64,000 nt of DNA from Porphyra umbilicalis. Lineage: Eukaryota; Rhodophyta; Bangiophyceae; Bangiales; Bangiaceae. The DNA is taken from assembly GCA_002049455.2 (NCBI GenBank), contig KV918781.1:186001-250000 (forward strand). Reading direction: 5' to 3'. How positions within the stretch are numbered: the stretch's first letter is position 1; each line of letters opens with the position of its first letter. The position numbers were made by a program, and so were the translations under genes. Below the pieces are notes generated by a model, which saw nothing but the letters and a program-made list of their open reading frames with translations, was not told where the DNA came from and did no database searches. This document shows positions 34,976 through 44,511 of this stretch, in pieces.

Positions 34976-35663
34976 CGCCCATACAGCGGGGGCGGCAGGC
35001 ATGACGCTCGGCTCGTGGGACCGCGACGGGGAAATGTGATTCCAGCACTGTGAATGATGTGATGATGCCCAGCTCGCGGGAACGTTGTAACGATCTGTTC
35101 TCCAGCCTCTCGTTGCCATTCCCCTGTGCTGGACTTTCCGTCCGGCAGTGCATTTGAATCCCGACCGCATTCCATCCGGGGCGGGCCGACCGCTGCTGTA
35201 AGGGACCCCCTCCGGTCGCGCGTACTGAGGCGACTTGATTGTGATTTGCTTTGAACTACAGTGCTCTGAGGAGCTGCAAACGGCCCACACGACGATTTTT
35301 CCTTACACAATCGACGGGGTGCCCTTCTGGATGAGATACTACATGGGGCGTGATTGGGCCCGTGCCATGGCCATGGAAAGTACTTTGTTTCAGTTGCGCT
35401 CTGGGGGCATCCGGTCCGCGACTGTTTTCGGCGGGGCCTTCGCGTTCCGTGTCACCTTCTTTGTTGCTCTTTTCGGGCGGCGCCTTCCTGCTCCGTTGAG
35501 AGTCCACTAAAGAAGTTCTCGGCGCTACAGTCTCAGGCGTGGGCACCAACTAAGCCGGACGGGCACGGCAACGGCCAGCGGCGGGCGGATGGGGGCGCGA
35601 TTGTCTTGGGGTCGAGTCTCGCCCACGGTAAATAGGACTTGGCGCGGCAGCTTCCTGGACTGC
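34976..35663. other. Intergenic, no supported gene
   Basis: Mixed-composition sequence with ORFs of up to about 90 codons on the plus strand (35235-35510). None shows a recognisable domain. Confidence 0.4.
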
Positions 35664-35665
35664 TA

Positions 35666-35795
35666 CAGTGTGTTCTCGTTGTAAGAGAATCGTTTACAAG
35701 AGAATATGGGTCACGAGTCTTGCGTTCCAGTCCGTGCAGGCCACTTTTAATGATATTCAGCTGAATCAGCTATCTCTTACAACGAGAACGCACTG
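35666..35795. mobile_element. Tc1/mariner-type MITE, 130 bp
   Basis: Terminal inverted repeats of 23 bases (35666-35688 and 35773-35795, starting CAGTG and containing GTTCTCGTTGTAAGAGA) match with one mismatch. The element is flanked by TA on both sides (35664-35665 and 35796-35797). It has no coding capacity. TA duplication and CAGTG ends fit the Tc1/mariner superfamily. Confidence 0.85.
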
Positions 35796-35797
35796 TA

Positions 35798-38025
35798 TTC
35801 ATGTCAGTTTCCTAGATGTAATATTGTATTTGTTGTCCTTTCAACAAGCCGAATTGTAAAAGAATATTAGGTAATTGAATACCCATCAAGTAAGTGTCAT
35901 AACATGGGGGCTACAATACAGGCGTGAACAGGGGCGTGCCAATTAGCGGGGCGTGCAACAGGGCGTGATTAGGCGTGTATCGCCCACCCCGCCACCGAAA
36001 AGCCGAAACAGGGGCGTGTGTAGTCGAGGCGCCCGTCTGAGAACAAGGGGCGTGCCGACCGTCGACCAGCGGGCCAGACCGCCCAGACCAGTGGCCACCC
36101 ACAGCCATTCTTTGAAAAAATCCCGCTCTCCATCGGGTGAAGACGTCGCGGTCCTAGCGGCCGGTTGGGAACGCGTCCGCAGCCCGTGGAGCGCGGGATT
36201 CGTGAGAGAATGGCTCCACATCTCTGCTGCTTTCGGTACGACACGAGCGGGGCCGCCCTCTCCCTCGTCCACGCCCGCCAGACCCACACCCCCGACAGGC
36301 CCCTGGCCCGCGTGACCGTGCACGGGCGTCCCCCCGCCATCCCACGGGGGCGGCCCCCCCCCAGCGGCCGCCGCGGGGGGGGCCCCCCCGCCGCCCCGCG
36401 CGCCGCGCCGCTGGCGGTCGGCGCGCTCCGCGGTGCGCCGCCCCGCCCGTGCCCGCCATCACCACCCCCCCCGCGCCCCCCCGCCCCGCGTCGCTGTGGC
36501 GACGCACCCGCCCACCGCGCGCGCGGGGCGGGCGCCGCGCACCGCGCGCGGCCCGACGCGCCGCGAGCGCAGACGCGCGGGGGGGTGGCCCCGCCCCGAC
36601 ACGGCCGACGGCCGCGCCGGCGGCGGCGGTCGCGGCGGCGGCACAAGCAACGGCGGCGGCGGCAGGCGCGCGGCGCTCCCCGCCTCTGTTGTGCGCGTGC
36701 AACGGTGAGGCCGCGGGCGTGCGCCACGCCCGCCAGCCTTGTCGGCGTACCGCCGCCGGCGGCGGCGCTGCTGGCGACCGCCACCACCACACCGCCGAGG
36801 CCGCTGCCGCTGCCGCCGCCGCCGCCGCCGCTGCTGCTCTGGCCGCCCCCGGCGGGGGCGGGGATGGCGGCGGTCGACGCCCTCGGCGGCCGCCAGGCGG
36901 CCGGCCGCTGGGAGAAGGTGCGGCGCACGCACCCGCCGCGTCAGTGGCCCGTCGCCCCTACAGGGTAGGCAAAGACGCGCGGGGCCTCAGCCACGACCGG
37001 GGTGCCACCCCCCACACCCGGCGCACCAACTGCTACGCCCCGCCTCCCTGCGCGCCCCCCGCAGATCACACCAACGGTGGGGCCACCGCTGTCCGCGGCG
37101 GCGGCGTGCCCCGCCCAGCAGCGGCATCGCGCGTCGTGGACAAGACGACGACCACGTCCGCGGCAATGGCGGCGGCGGGGAAGAGCAGGGCCAGAGCGTT
37201 GGGGCGGGGAGGGAGGCGGGCAGCAACATGCAGGTTGGGGGGAAGGGGATCGGCTCCAGCGTGCTGCCAGGTGTGGGCCTGGGAGCGGGGGCAACCACGT
37301 CGGTGGCACAGCGCAACAGGTCTCCAATGTTGAAGGCTCAAACTGGACCGGCACCGCAGCCCCTCGACCGAGGGCTGGCACGCCCGATGTGTATCACTCT
37401 GCTTTCGCGGACCTGCACGTCATGGGGGTAACACCCTCTTGGGTGGCTCAGACGTTTGTCCTGCTCGATCCAGACGACACATTGACATGATCAGTCGTCG
37501 CCCTCCGCCCCCCGATTTCCAGGACGTACAGTACTGTACGACCCGTACCTCCACCTAATATCTTTTTCCGATTGTGCATGGGCACGGCCCTCGCGCGCAG
37601 AGACCGCCTCGCCCGGTCCTACCTGCCCAGCACGCGCCACGCAGAAGATAAAGTGTCAGTCACCACTGCCAGTGCTCTGACGACTCCACCCGTAGGATCG
37701 TGGCGTCACCCTCCATCCTTGAAATCGCTCCCTTTGTTGTGACCATCGGCCTTCGAGCCGTTGGCAGCCGCCCCAAACATCACCACTATTAATATGTTGA
37801 GGGCTGACCGCTCACAATAGTACACCGGTGTATCAGACTTGCACGTACAACACTGTACCTGTCGCCAGAGGGCGTGCCACGCGTGACAGTATCATAACGA
37901 GAGGCGTGGTTTCTCCCGAAAGAGGAGTCGTGGTCAGCCCCCCCGCACGAAAGTCGGCCGCAACCGTTGATTTGCGCGACGCCATCGTCCAGGCAACCAC
38001 ATCGAAAGGCTGCGCCGGCGGGGCC
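35798..38025. other. Intergenic, GC-rich with short repeats, no supported gene
   Basis: It holds a cluster of about seven GGCGTG motifs (35921-36057) and a very GC-rich part (36290-36960) with long ORFs in several frames. A plus-strand ORF ends at 37490 with a non-repetitive tail (DVYHSAFADLHVMGV), but no domain is recognised and the frames disagree. A perfect 16-base palindrome CGTACAGTACTGTACG sits at 37525-37540. I cannot support a gene here, though a lineage-specific one is possible around 36210-37490. Confidence 0.35.
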
Positions 38026-38033
38026 GTTATCAT

Positions 38034-39172
38034 TAGGGTTGCCCAATTGGTTCGCGCGGCCGAACCAGTTCATCCGATGTTTTCGGTGGCCAATAACCAG
38101 TTTTTAAACTAGTTAGTTGGGCAAGGGCGAGCGCCAGCCACAAATGAGACTGGGTGACTGTGGCTCCGCAGCAAGTGGGTCGCAGCCACCCAAGAGGTGA
38201 CCAGTGCACGGACAGCCCGCACGGCAATCTCAGCCGTGTTGGCCCATCCCGGGCATGGGCAATCCACTCTCCCAGGCCACGCCGACCCAAGCGCCACACT
38301 CGTCCCCCCCCCCACCCTATCCTGTTCCGGTGTCTCTGTTGCTCTCGGTGCCACGCCTAACGGGCCCGTTGCAGGTCTACCTCCCTCCTCGCGCCCCGGC
38401 CGAACGCTCTGTCGTCGGTTGGTCATTGGTGCCATGTGCTGTACCCACGCTGGTCTGTGACTTGTTGTAGGCATCCGTCTACTGCACCGCATAGGGTTGT
38501 GGCATCATCCCTCATCATCACGTCCAGCCGCATGGTATGATACATGGAAAGGTGCTTGTGTGTGTTTGTGGGTGATACGTTTGTAGGTGATATGTGGACG
38601 TCGCTCGAGCTGCCAGCACATGTGATGCTGTCTGTGTGCAGCGCGTCTGACACGAGCATCTGTCTCCTCTGCGCGGCGCTCCCTTCTCTTTTGCTTCTTT
38701 GTGAATGATGTGTTCTTGGCATGCGCATTGGTCTTCGTTGCTTCTTTTCTTTCTCAGATCTACGCCTGGCTGCTGGATGCATGCACCTTCACTCTTTCCG
38801 CACGGCTGCGTGTTGCGTGCGTGGCGGTCCCTTTCCTGTGCGGGCGTGTGGGGTGTGGTTGCCCGACTTGTGTGCGGTGTGGATGTACGACTTAGGTGCG
38901 GTGTGGTTACACGTCGGCAACGGGGCCGGTGTGAGAGACGAAGACACAAGTCGTCGGATCTGGTCGTGCACGAGTCATCAAGTTGGGACTCGTCACGCAC
39001 TTAACGCCAAAGAACAGGGACAATTCCACACGTGACCGCAACAGTTCCGTATTTAAAAAATAACCAGTTTATCCAATATTTTGCATCCGAAACTAGTTCG
39101 CAAGCGATGTCCGATTTTTACCCAATGTAAACCAGTTTTAACCAATTACGATAAACCAGTTGGGCAACCCTA
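38034..39172. mobile_element. Non-autonomous hAT element, 1139 bp
   Basis: Terminal inverted repeats TAGGGTTGCCCAAYTGGTT (19 bases, one mismatch) are flanked by a perfect 8-base duplication GTTATCAT (38026-38033 and 39173-39180). Several AACCAGTT motifs repeat near both ends, as expected for hAT subterminal binding sites. No transposase ORF is present inside. An 8-base duplication with TAGGG ends is diagnostic of the hAT superfamily. It lies about 290 bases upstream of the start codon of the imelysin-Hint gene. Confidence 0.93.
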
Positions 39173-39462
39173 GTTATCATACGCACCTCGTCAATTGGCC
39201 CTGCTTCCTGTCCCCACTGGTCGCCGTTTGGTGACAAAGCCACTTCGGCCGCCGCCGCTGGGCCCCACCGGTGGTGGCGGACCGCCTATTTACTTGATCC
39301 TCGCTCCAGGCTCTGTGCGTGTCGAGCGTCTGTCCCGAGCCCGCCCCGGTGCCCACGCCATTCGCTGCCGTTGCCGCCTCGCGCCGGTCCCGAGGTCGGT
39401 GCTGCCCGCACGCCGCCTCCCCCGTCCCGTTCGCCGTTGCCCCCGCGGTCGAGGACGCCGCC

Positions 39463-41952
39463 ATGGCGCGGATGACCCGTGTGGCACTGTCGGCGGCGGC
39501 AGCGGCGGCGGCCGTCGCCGCTGTCGCCACCGCCGCCTCCCCCGCCGTCGCCGATGAGATGCAGGACGCGACTGACGCGGGCGTGGCCTTCCTGGCCACC
39601 CGCTGCGCTGCGCAGCAGCCGTTGCTCGCCGACTTGGCGGCAGCACTCGAGTCGGGTAACGCCGACGCCTCCCGCACCGCCTACGTGGCGTCGCGCCCCC
39701 CCTACGAGGAGATTGAGGTGCTCGCGACCAACGACATGCTCGGTGACCTCGACGCGAAAATCGACGCCCGCCCGTATGCGTTTGACGGTGGGGAAGATGA
39801 CCCGGCCTGGGCCGGCTTCCACCGCGTCGAGCGGGACCTGTACCGGGATGGCAACTTGACCGCCGCCGCCGCGTCGACGGCCGCCCTCCGGGCCGCCGTC
39901 GACGACCTGTGCATCGCGTTGACCAACAACACCGTCAACGTCACGGCGGCCCAGTCGCTCGCCGGGCAAGTCGCGCTCGCGTACGAGGTTGCTGCCAAGA
40001 AGGTTAGCAGCGAAGAGGAAACGTTTTCCGACGCGAGCCTCCTCATCTTTAAGCACAACTACCGCGGCATCCAAGCGCTCTTCACCCCCTTTAAAGAGGC
40101 GGGGCTGGCGGCGGAGCCGGCGGCGGCCGTCGACGACGCGTACGCTGCAGTCGTTGCGGCCTACGCGGCGATCGACACTGCCGGCGTTACCGCCAACGCT
40201 GTGCCGGCGCGCCCCTACTCGGGGGTGACCGTTGCGGAGCGGGCGGCGCTGATGAACGCCACGTACGCATACGCCGACGCGCTCAAGGCCGCCCATGACG
40301 CGCTGCTCTCAGGGGACGCCGGTGGGGCGTCGGCGGAGCGGGCGGCGGTGGCCGCCGCAGCGGCGGTGCCGCGCCTCCCCGCCCTGGCCGCCGTCCGTAT
40401 CGCCACGGACGCGTTTCCCAATGAAACAGCGGCGGGGGTGGCGGCCTTTAGTACCCAGTGCAGCAAACAGCAGCAGGTGCTGGTGCCCCTACGCGCCGCA
40501 CTCGAGGCCGGCAACATGACCGCCGCGCGGACGGCCTACGCCGCCGCCCGCCCTCCCTACGAGCAGATTGAGACGCTTGCCGCATCTTTTGAAGACGAGG
40601 ACACGGCCATCGACGCGCGACCCGACGCGTTCGACTACGGGGAGCGCTCGCCCGAGTGGGCGGGCCTCCACGCCGTCGAGCGGGCGCTGTACCGCGACAA
40701 TGACGCGGGTGCGGCGGTCTCCGCCCTCGACGCCGTCGACACTGCCGTCGCGTCGCTGTGCGAAAAGCTGAAGGATCCCACCCTATTCTCCGCGGCTGGT
40801 AACTTTGACGGAATGCTCGCCCTGTCTTTGGAGGTGCCCGCCAAGAAAATTAGCAGCGAAGAGGAGACGTGGAGTGACCTTTCGCTGATGATCTTCCGCG
40901 AGAATGCCAAGGGCATCGCCGCGCTGTACGAGCCGTTTGCACCGGTGTTGGACAACGCCACGGCGGCGCCAGTGGCGGCGGCTCTCGCCAACATCAAGTC
41001 CCTGTGGTCGCGTGTCGACGCGGGTAACGATTGGGAGACGGGCGTGGCGTTCCGTGCCTACTCCAACACGACGGTGGCGGAGCGTGCGGACATCCACACC
41101 GCCTTTATGGGACTCCACAGGTCGCTGCGGGTGGCGGAAGCAGAGCTCAAGGCCACCGCGCCGGCACCCCCGTCGCCCAGCCCCGACGCAACGACCACGG
41201 CGATGCCGTCGCCCACCAACGGCGACGACGATAGCGACGGCAACACGTGCTTCCCCGCTGATGCGACAGTCGATGTGGCCGGCCGGGGTGCGGTACGCAT
41301 GGACGCCCTCTCCGTTGGAGACCGTGTTCGCACGTCGACGGGCGGCTACTCGCCCGTCTACCTCTTCTCCCACGCCGACGCTGACGTGGCGGCCATGTTT
41401 GTGCGGCTCACGACCGCCTCGGGCGCGGTCCTCCGCCTGACCCCCACCCACTACCTCCCCGTTGGCAGCGGCGGCGGGACGTTGACCGCCGCCGGCTCGG
41501 TGGTTGTTGGCGACGCCCTCACGACCGCCGATGGGTCGACGACACCCGTCACGGCCGTCGCACGTGTGGCCGGCGTCGGCTTGTACAACCCGCACGTGCT
41601 CAACGGCGGGCAGCTCGTCGTTGATGGGGTGCGCACGTCCGTTTACACAACGGCGGTGGCGCCACGCGTGGCGTCGGCGTTGCTCGCGCCCGCCCGTGCG
41701 GCCTACATGGTAGGGGGGTGGACGACGGGGGTGCTCGAGAGCGGCAGCAGCTGGGCGTGGCTGCTGCCGGGGGGGGCACCACCGTGGTTGGGGGGGGTGA
41801 GCTCTGAGGCGCCGACGGGGGGACGGGCGGCAGGGGGGGTGTGCCGCCATGTTGGTAGGGCCACGCGGGTCGATGGCACCGCGTGTCCGCCGCCACCACC
41901 GCCATGTGGTGCCTGTTTTTTGTCTTGTCTTTCTTTTTGCGGCTGCCCCTAA
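39463..41952 (+). CDS. Secreted protein with two EfeO/imelysin (M75-like) domains and a C-terminal Hint (Hog) domain
   Basis: The ATG at 39463 is chosen because it begins a clear signal peptide (residues 1-30, Ala-rich core, cleavage after SPAVA); the frame is open further upstream but without ATG. Domain 1 (residues ~33-300) and domain 2 (~320-560) are each EfeO/imelysin-like, with the HxxE motif (H120-E123 and H403-E406) and the SSEEET(F/W)SD block. EfeO proteins bind iron or copper for uptake in bacteria and algae. After a Pro/Ser/Thr linker, a Hint domain begins at Cys596 (CFPADATVDV...). It keeps the TxxH motif (TPTH, 660-663) and ends YNPHVLNGGQLVVDGVRTS, as in hedgehog autoprocessing domains. 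The last ~80 residues look like translated intron: a GTGAGC donor near 41799 and CTAAC plus a pyrimidine tract before 41977. Probably cell-surface or wall metal binding with self-cleavage; function is inferred. Confidence 0.9.
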   Translation: MARMTRVALSAAAAAAAVAAVATAASPAVADEMQDATDAGVAFLATRCAAQQPLLADLAAALESGNADASRTAYVASRPPYEEIEVLATNDMLGDLDAKIDARPYAFDGGEDDPAWAGFHRVERDLYRDGNLTAAAASTAALRAAVDDLCIALTNNTVNVTAAQSLAGQVALAYEVAAKKVSSEEETFSDASLLIFKHNYRGIQALFTPFKEAGLAAEPAAAVDDAYAAVVAAYAAIDTAGVTANAVPARPYSGVTVAERAALMNATYAYADALKAAHDALLSGDAGGASAERAAVAAAAAVPRLPALAAVRIATDAFPNETAAGVAAFSTQCSKQQQVLVPLRAALEAGNMTAARTAYAAARPPYEQIETLAASFEDEDTAIDARPDAFDYGERSPEWAGLHAVERALYRDNDAGAAVSALDAVDTAVASLCEKLKDPTLFSAAGNFDGMLALSLEVPAKKISSEEETWSDLSLMIFRENAKGIAALYEPFAPVLDNATAAPVAAALANIKSLWSRVDAGNDWETGVAFRAYSNTTVAERADIHTAFMGLHRSLRVAEAELKATAPAPPSPSPDATTTAMPSPTNGDDDSDGNTCFPADATVDVAGRGAVRMDALSVGDRVRTSTGGYSPVYLFSHADADVAAMFVRLTTASGAVLRLTPTHYLPVGSGGGTLTAAGSVVVGDALTTADGSTTPVTAVARVAGVGLYNPHVLNGGQLVVDGVRTSVYTTAVAPRVASALLAPARAAYMVGGWTTGVLESGSSWAWLLPGGAPPWLGGVSSEAPTGGRAAGGVCRHVGRATRVDGTACPPPPPPCGACFLSCLSFCGCP

Positions 41953-43110
41953 CAAACTCTTTGTACAACCAGCGCAAAGGCGGGTACGCGCCACCGACGC
42001 GTCTCCGACACGTCGCCCCCGCGCGGCACACGCGCGCGCCCCCCCCCTGCGTCTCCTCCTCCCCCCCCGCCACGCGGCTGCGGAGGTGCGCCCCGCGGCG
42101 GAACCGCGCGACCTGCTGGCGACGTAGCCCCGCCGCAGGCGCCACCAGACGCGTGTCCCGGGGGCGCAGCCGCGGCCGGGTGGCACCCCGCCGCCCCCGG
42201 TTTGGCGCCGCGCACCGCCAGCGCCGGCCCCCGCGCGTCCCTCAACCGCCCCCCATCCGCGCGCCCCGACCGCCGCCCGGCCGCCGGCGGTCCGGGCGGT
42301 GCCGGGGAGCGCCGGCACGCGGTCGACGCGGTCACGCGGGGGCGGGGGGGGGAGCGCGTGAGGTGCTCACGTGACGGAAAAGGGCGGGCGTCGACCGCAC
42401 CACGGTGCCCGGGGCTGCGGTGCCCCCTCCGTTTGGTATGGTCAAGAGGAGTCGTGCGGGCCGACGCTTGGAGGCGTGCTCTGAAAAACCACATTGGCTA
42501 GCGCGAGTTCTCGCTATCAGGTCGGTGTTGATTCAGCAAGGCCCTTGCAGTTGATCATACTCACCCCCTTGACGACCGTGAAACGCAGGTCATTTCGGAA
42601 ACGATCTTATTCCCAGCGATCTTGCAGCGATGAACCACGGTACCTGCGTTGGCAAGTCTACGGGGTCTTTGCCAACGCGCACGTGGCGGTGCGATTTTCG
42701 GCGGCGGGCAGGCAACGCCCCTGACGCCAGCGCCCGCCTCGGTGCTCGGCGGGCGCGCGCGGCCGCGCGCGCCGGCCGGCGCCCACGCCTGCGCCGCGCG
42801 CGCGTGCGCCGGCCGCGCCGTGCACGCGCAACGGCCGGCCCACCGCGTCCCCCCCCCCCCCCCCCCCCCCGCCCACGGCGATAGCGGTCGGCCCGCCGCC
42901 GCCGCCGCGGCGGCGGCGCCATGCCCGGCGGCTCCACGCCCCCCCCCCCCCCCCCCCCCCCGGCCCGCGGCGGCTGCCGCAGCGTCGGCCGGCGTGGCCG
43001 CGGCACCGCGCCGCTGCCGGCGACGCGTCTGGCACCCGCGCCATCCCCCACACGCCGGCGGCGGCGGCAGCCGCCACGCTGTCGGCGCCACGCCCACCGC
43101 TGCCGCTGTT

Positions 43111-43141
<31 letters not shown>

Positions 43142-43671
43142 TGTGGGGGATGGCGCGCGGGTGGGCGCTGGCCGCTGGGTCGATGGGGCACGCGCGGCCC
43201 GCCCCCCCCTGCTGCCCCCCGCCTTTGCCGCGCTGACCCGTGCGCGGCGGCGGCGGCGGCGGCGGCCGCCCGCCCGACGCGGACGCGACCGTGGCGGCCG
43301 CGCGGTCGGCCCGCGGACGGCGGCTGCACGCAGCGTGCCGCGGCGACGGGCGCGGGCGGGCGGGCGGGCGCCGCCCGCGGCTGCCGCCGACGGTCGTCCC
43401 CCCCCCCCCTCGCCGCGGCGGCGGTGGCGGCGCCCGCCGCGGGCGCGGCGCGGGCAGGTGGGGGGCCCCATCGCGGCCGCGGTCGGTGGCAGCCCCCACC
43501 GGCGGCGGCGGGCGGCGGGGCCGGCGGTCGCCCCGCGCGCGCCCCCGCCCGCCCGTGGGGCGCCACGCGCGCGGGCGGGGGGCGGGCGGGCGGCGGCGGG
43601 GCGGCGGCGTCGGGCGGCGGCGGCGGCCGCCCCGCTCGCCGTCGGGGGGCGGCGCCGTGGAGCGCCGCGCA

Positions 43672-43711
<40 letters not shown>

Positions 43712-44440
43712 CGCGGCGGCGCGGCGGGGGTGTTCGCCGCCGGTGGGCACGGGCGTAACTGCGCGGGGGTGGCGCGCGGCGGTGCGGCGGCCGCCGTGGC
43801 CACGGGTGGAGGCGGGGGGGGGGGGGGGGGGGTGCGTGCGTGCGTGCACGCCGCGGCGGCGGCGGCGGCGGTGGCGGTGGCGCCCTCACGCGGCCGGCGC
43901 CGCGGGCGGTGGCGACGGCGCGGCGGCGGCGGCGGCGGCGGCGGCGGCCGTGGGGGCGTCGACAGTGGCCACCGCATCCGCGGCGGCGGGGCGGCGGCGG
44001 TCGAGGCGGTGGGGTCGGGCGGCGGGGGCGCCCGACGGGCGCGCCGGCGCGGCCGTCGCCGCCGCGTCGTCGGCAGCGCGCCGTGGCCTCCATGGTGGGC
44101 GTGCGGGGCCGGCCCCGTGAGGAGGGAACGGGGGGGGCTGCGTGGCGCGGCCGTCGCGCTGCCGCCGTCCGTGGTGAGGGGCGCGCCTGCTTCGGGTGGG
44201 AGTTGGGGGGTGGGGGGGGGGGGGGTAGGACCGTCGCGGCGGCCACGGCCGCGCGCGCGCGCCAGTGGCGGGGGGGGGGGGCGCCCGCCGCGGGCGGTGG
44301 CGCGCTGGTGGGGGCGGGGTCCGCCGTTGGGTGCACGGGGGTCGGCCGCCGCGGCGGGTGGTGTTGCGGCCGACACCCCCGCCGACGTCGGTGGCCGTCG
44401 CCCGCGCGCGGGGCCGCGGGCGGGCGGGCGTGACAAGCAA
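41953..44440. repeat. Very GC-rich low-complexity stretch, no supported gene
   Basis: From about 42700 to 44440 the sequence is dominated by GGC/GCC and C- or G-homopolymers. ORFs of 200-650 codons exist on both strands in several frames but are all Pro/Ala/Arg/Gly-rich and mutually exclusive. An Ala-rich host protein cannot be excluded, and 41953-42640 may contain a final exon of the upstream Hint gene. Confidence 0.45.
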
Positions 44441-44444
44441 TTGC

Positions 44445-44450
44445 TTTATT
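44445..44450 (-). terminator. AATAAA polyadenylation signal of the ankyrin gene
   Basis: On the minus strand AATAAA lies about 60 bases after the stop codon of the ankyrin protein at 44512, next to an A-rich run. It is the expected 3' signal. Confidence 0.6.
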
Positions 44451-44511
44451 TTCCCTTTTTTTTTTTTCCCGCTCCCCCCCATCCATGACGAGGCCCGCGT
44501 CGGCGCGTTCA

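Noticed and set aside
33235..35310. 691-codon Pro-rich minus-strand ORF and its partners
   Set aside because: Runs straight through a GGC minisatellite, with equally long rivals in other frames.
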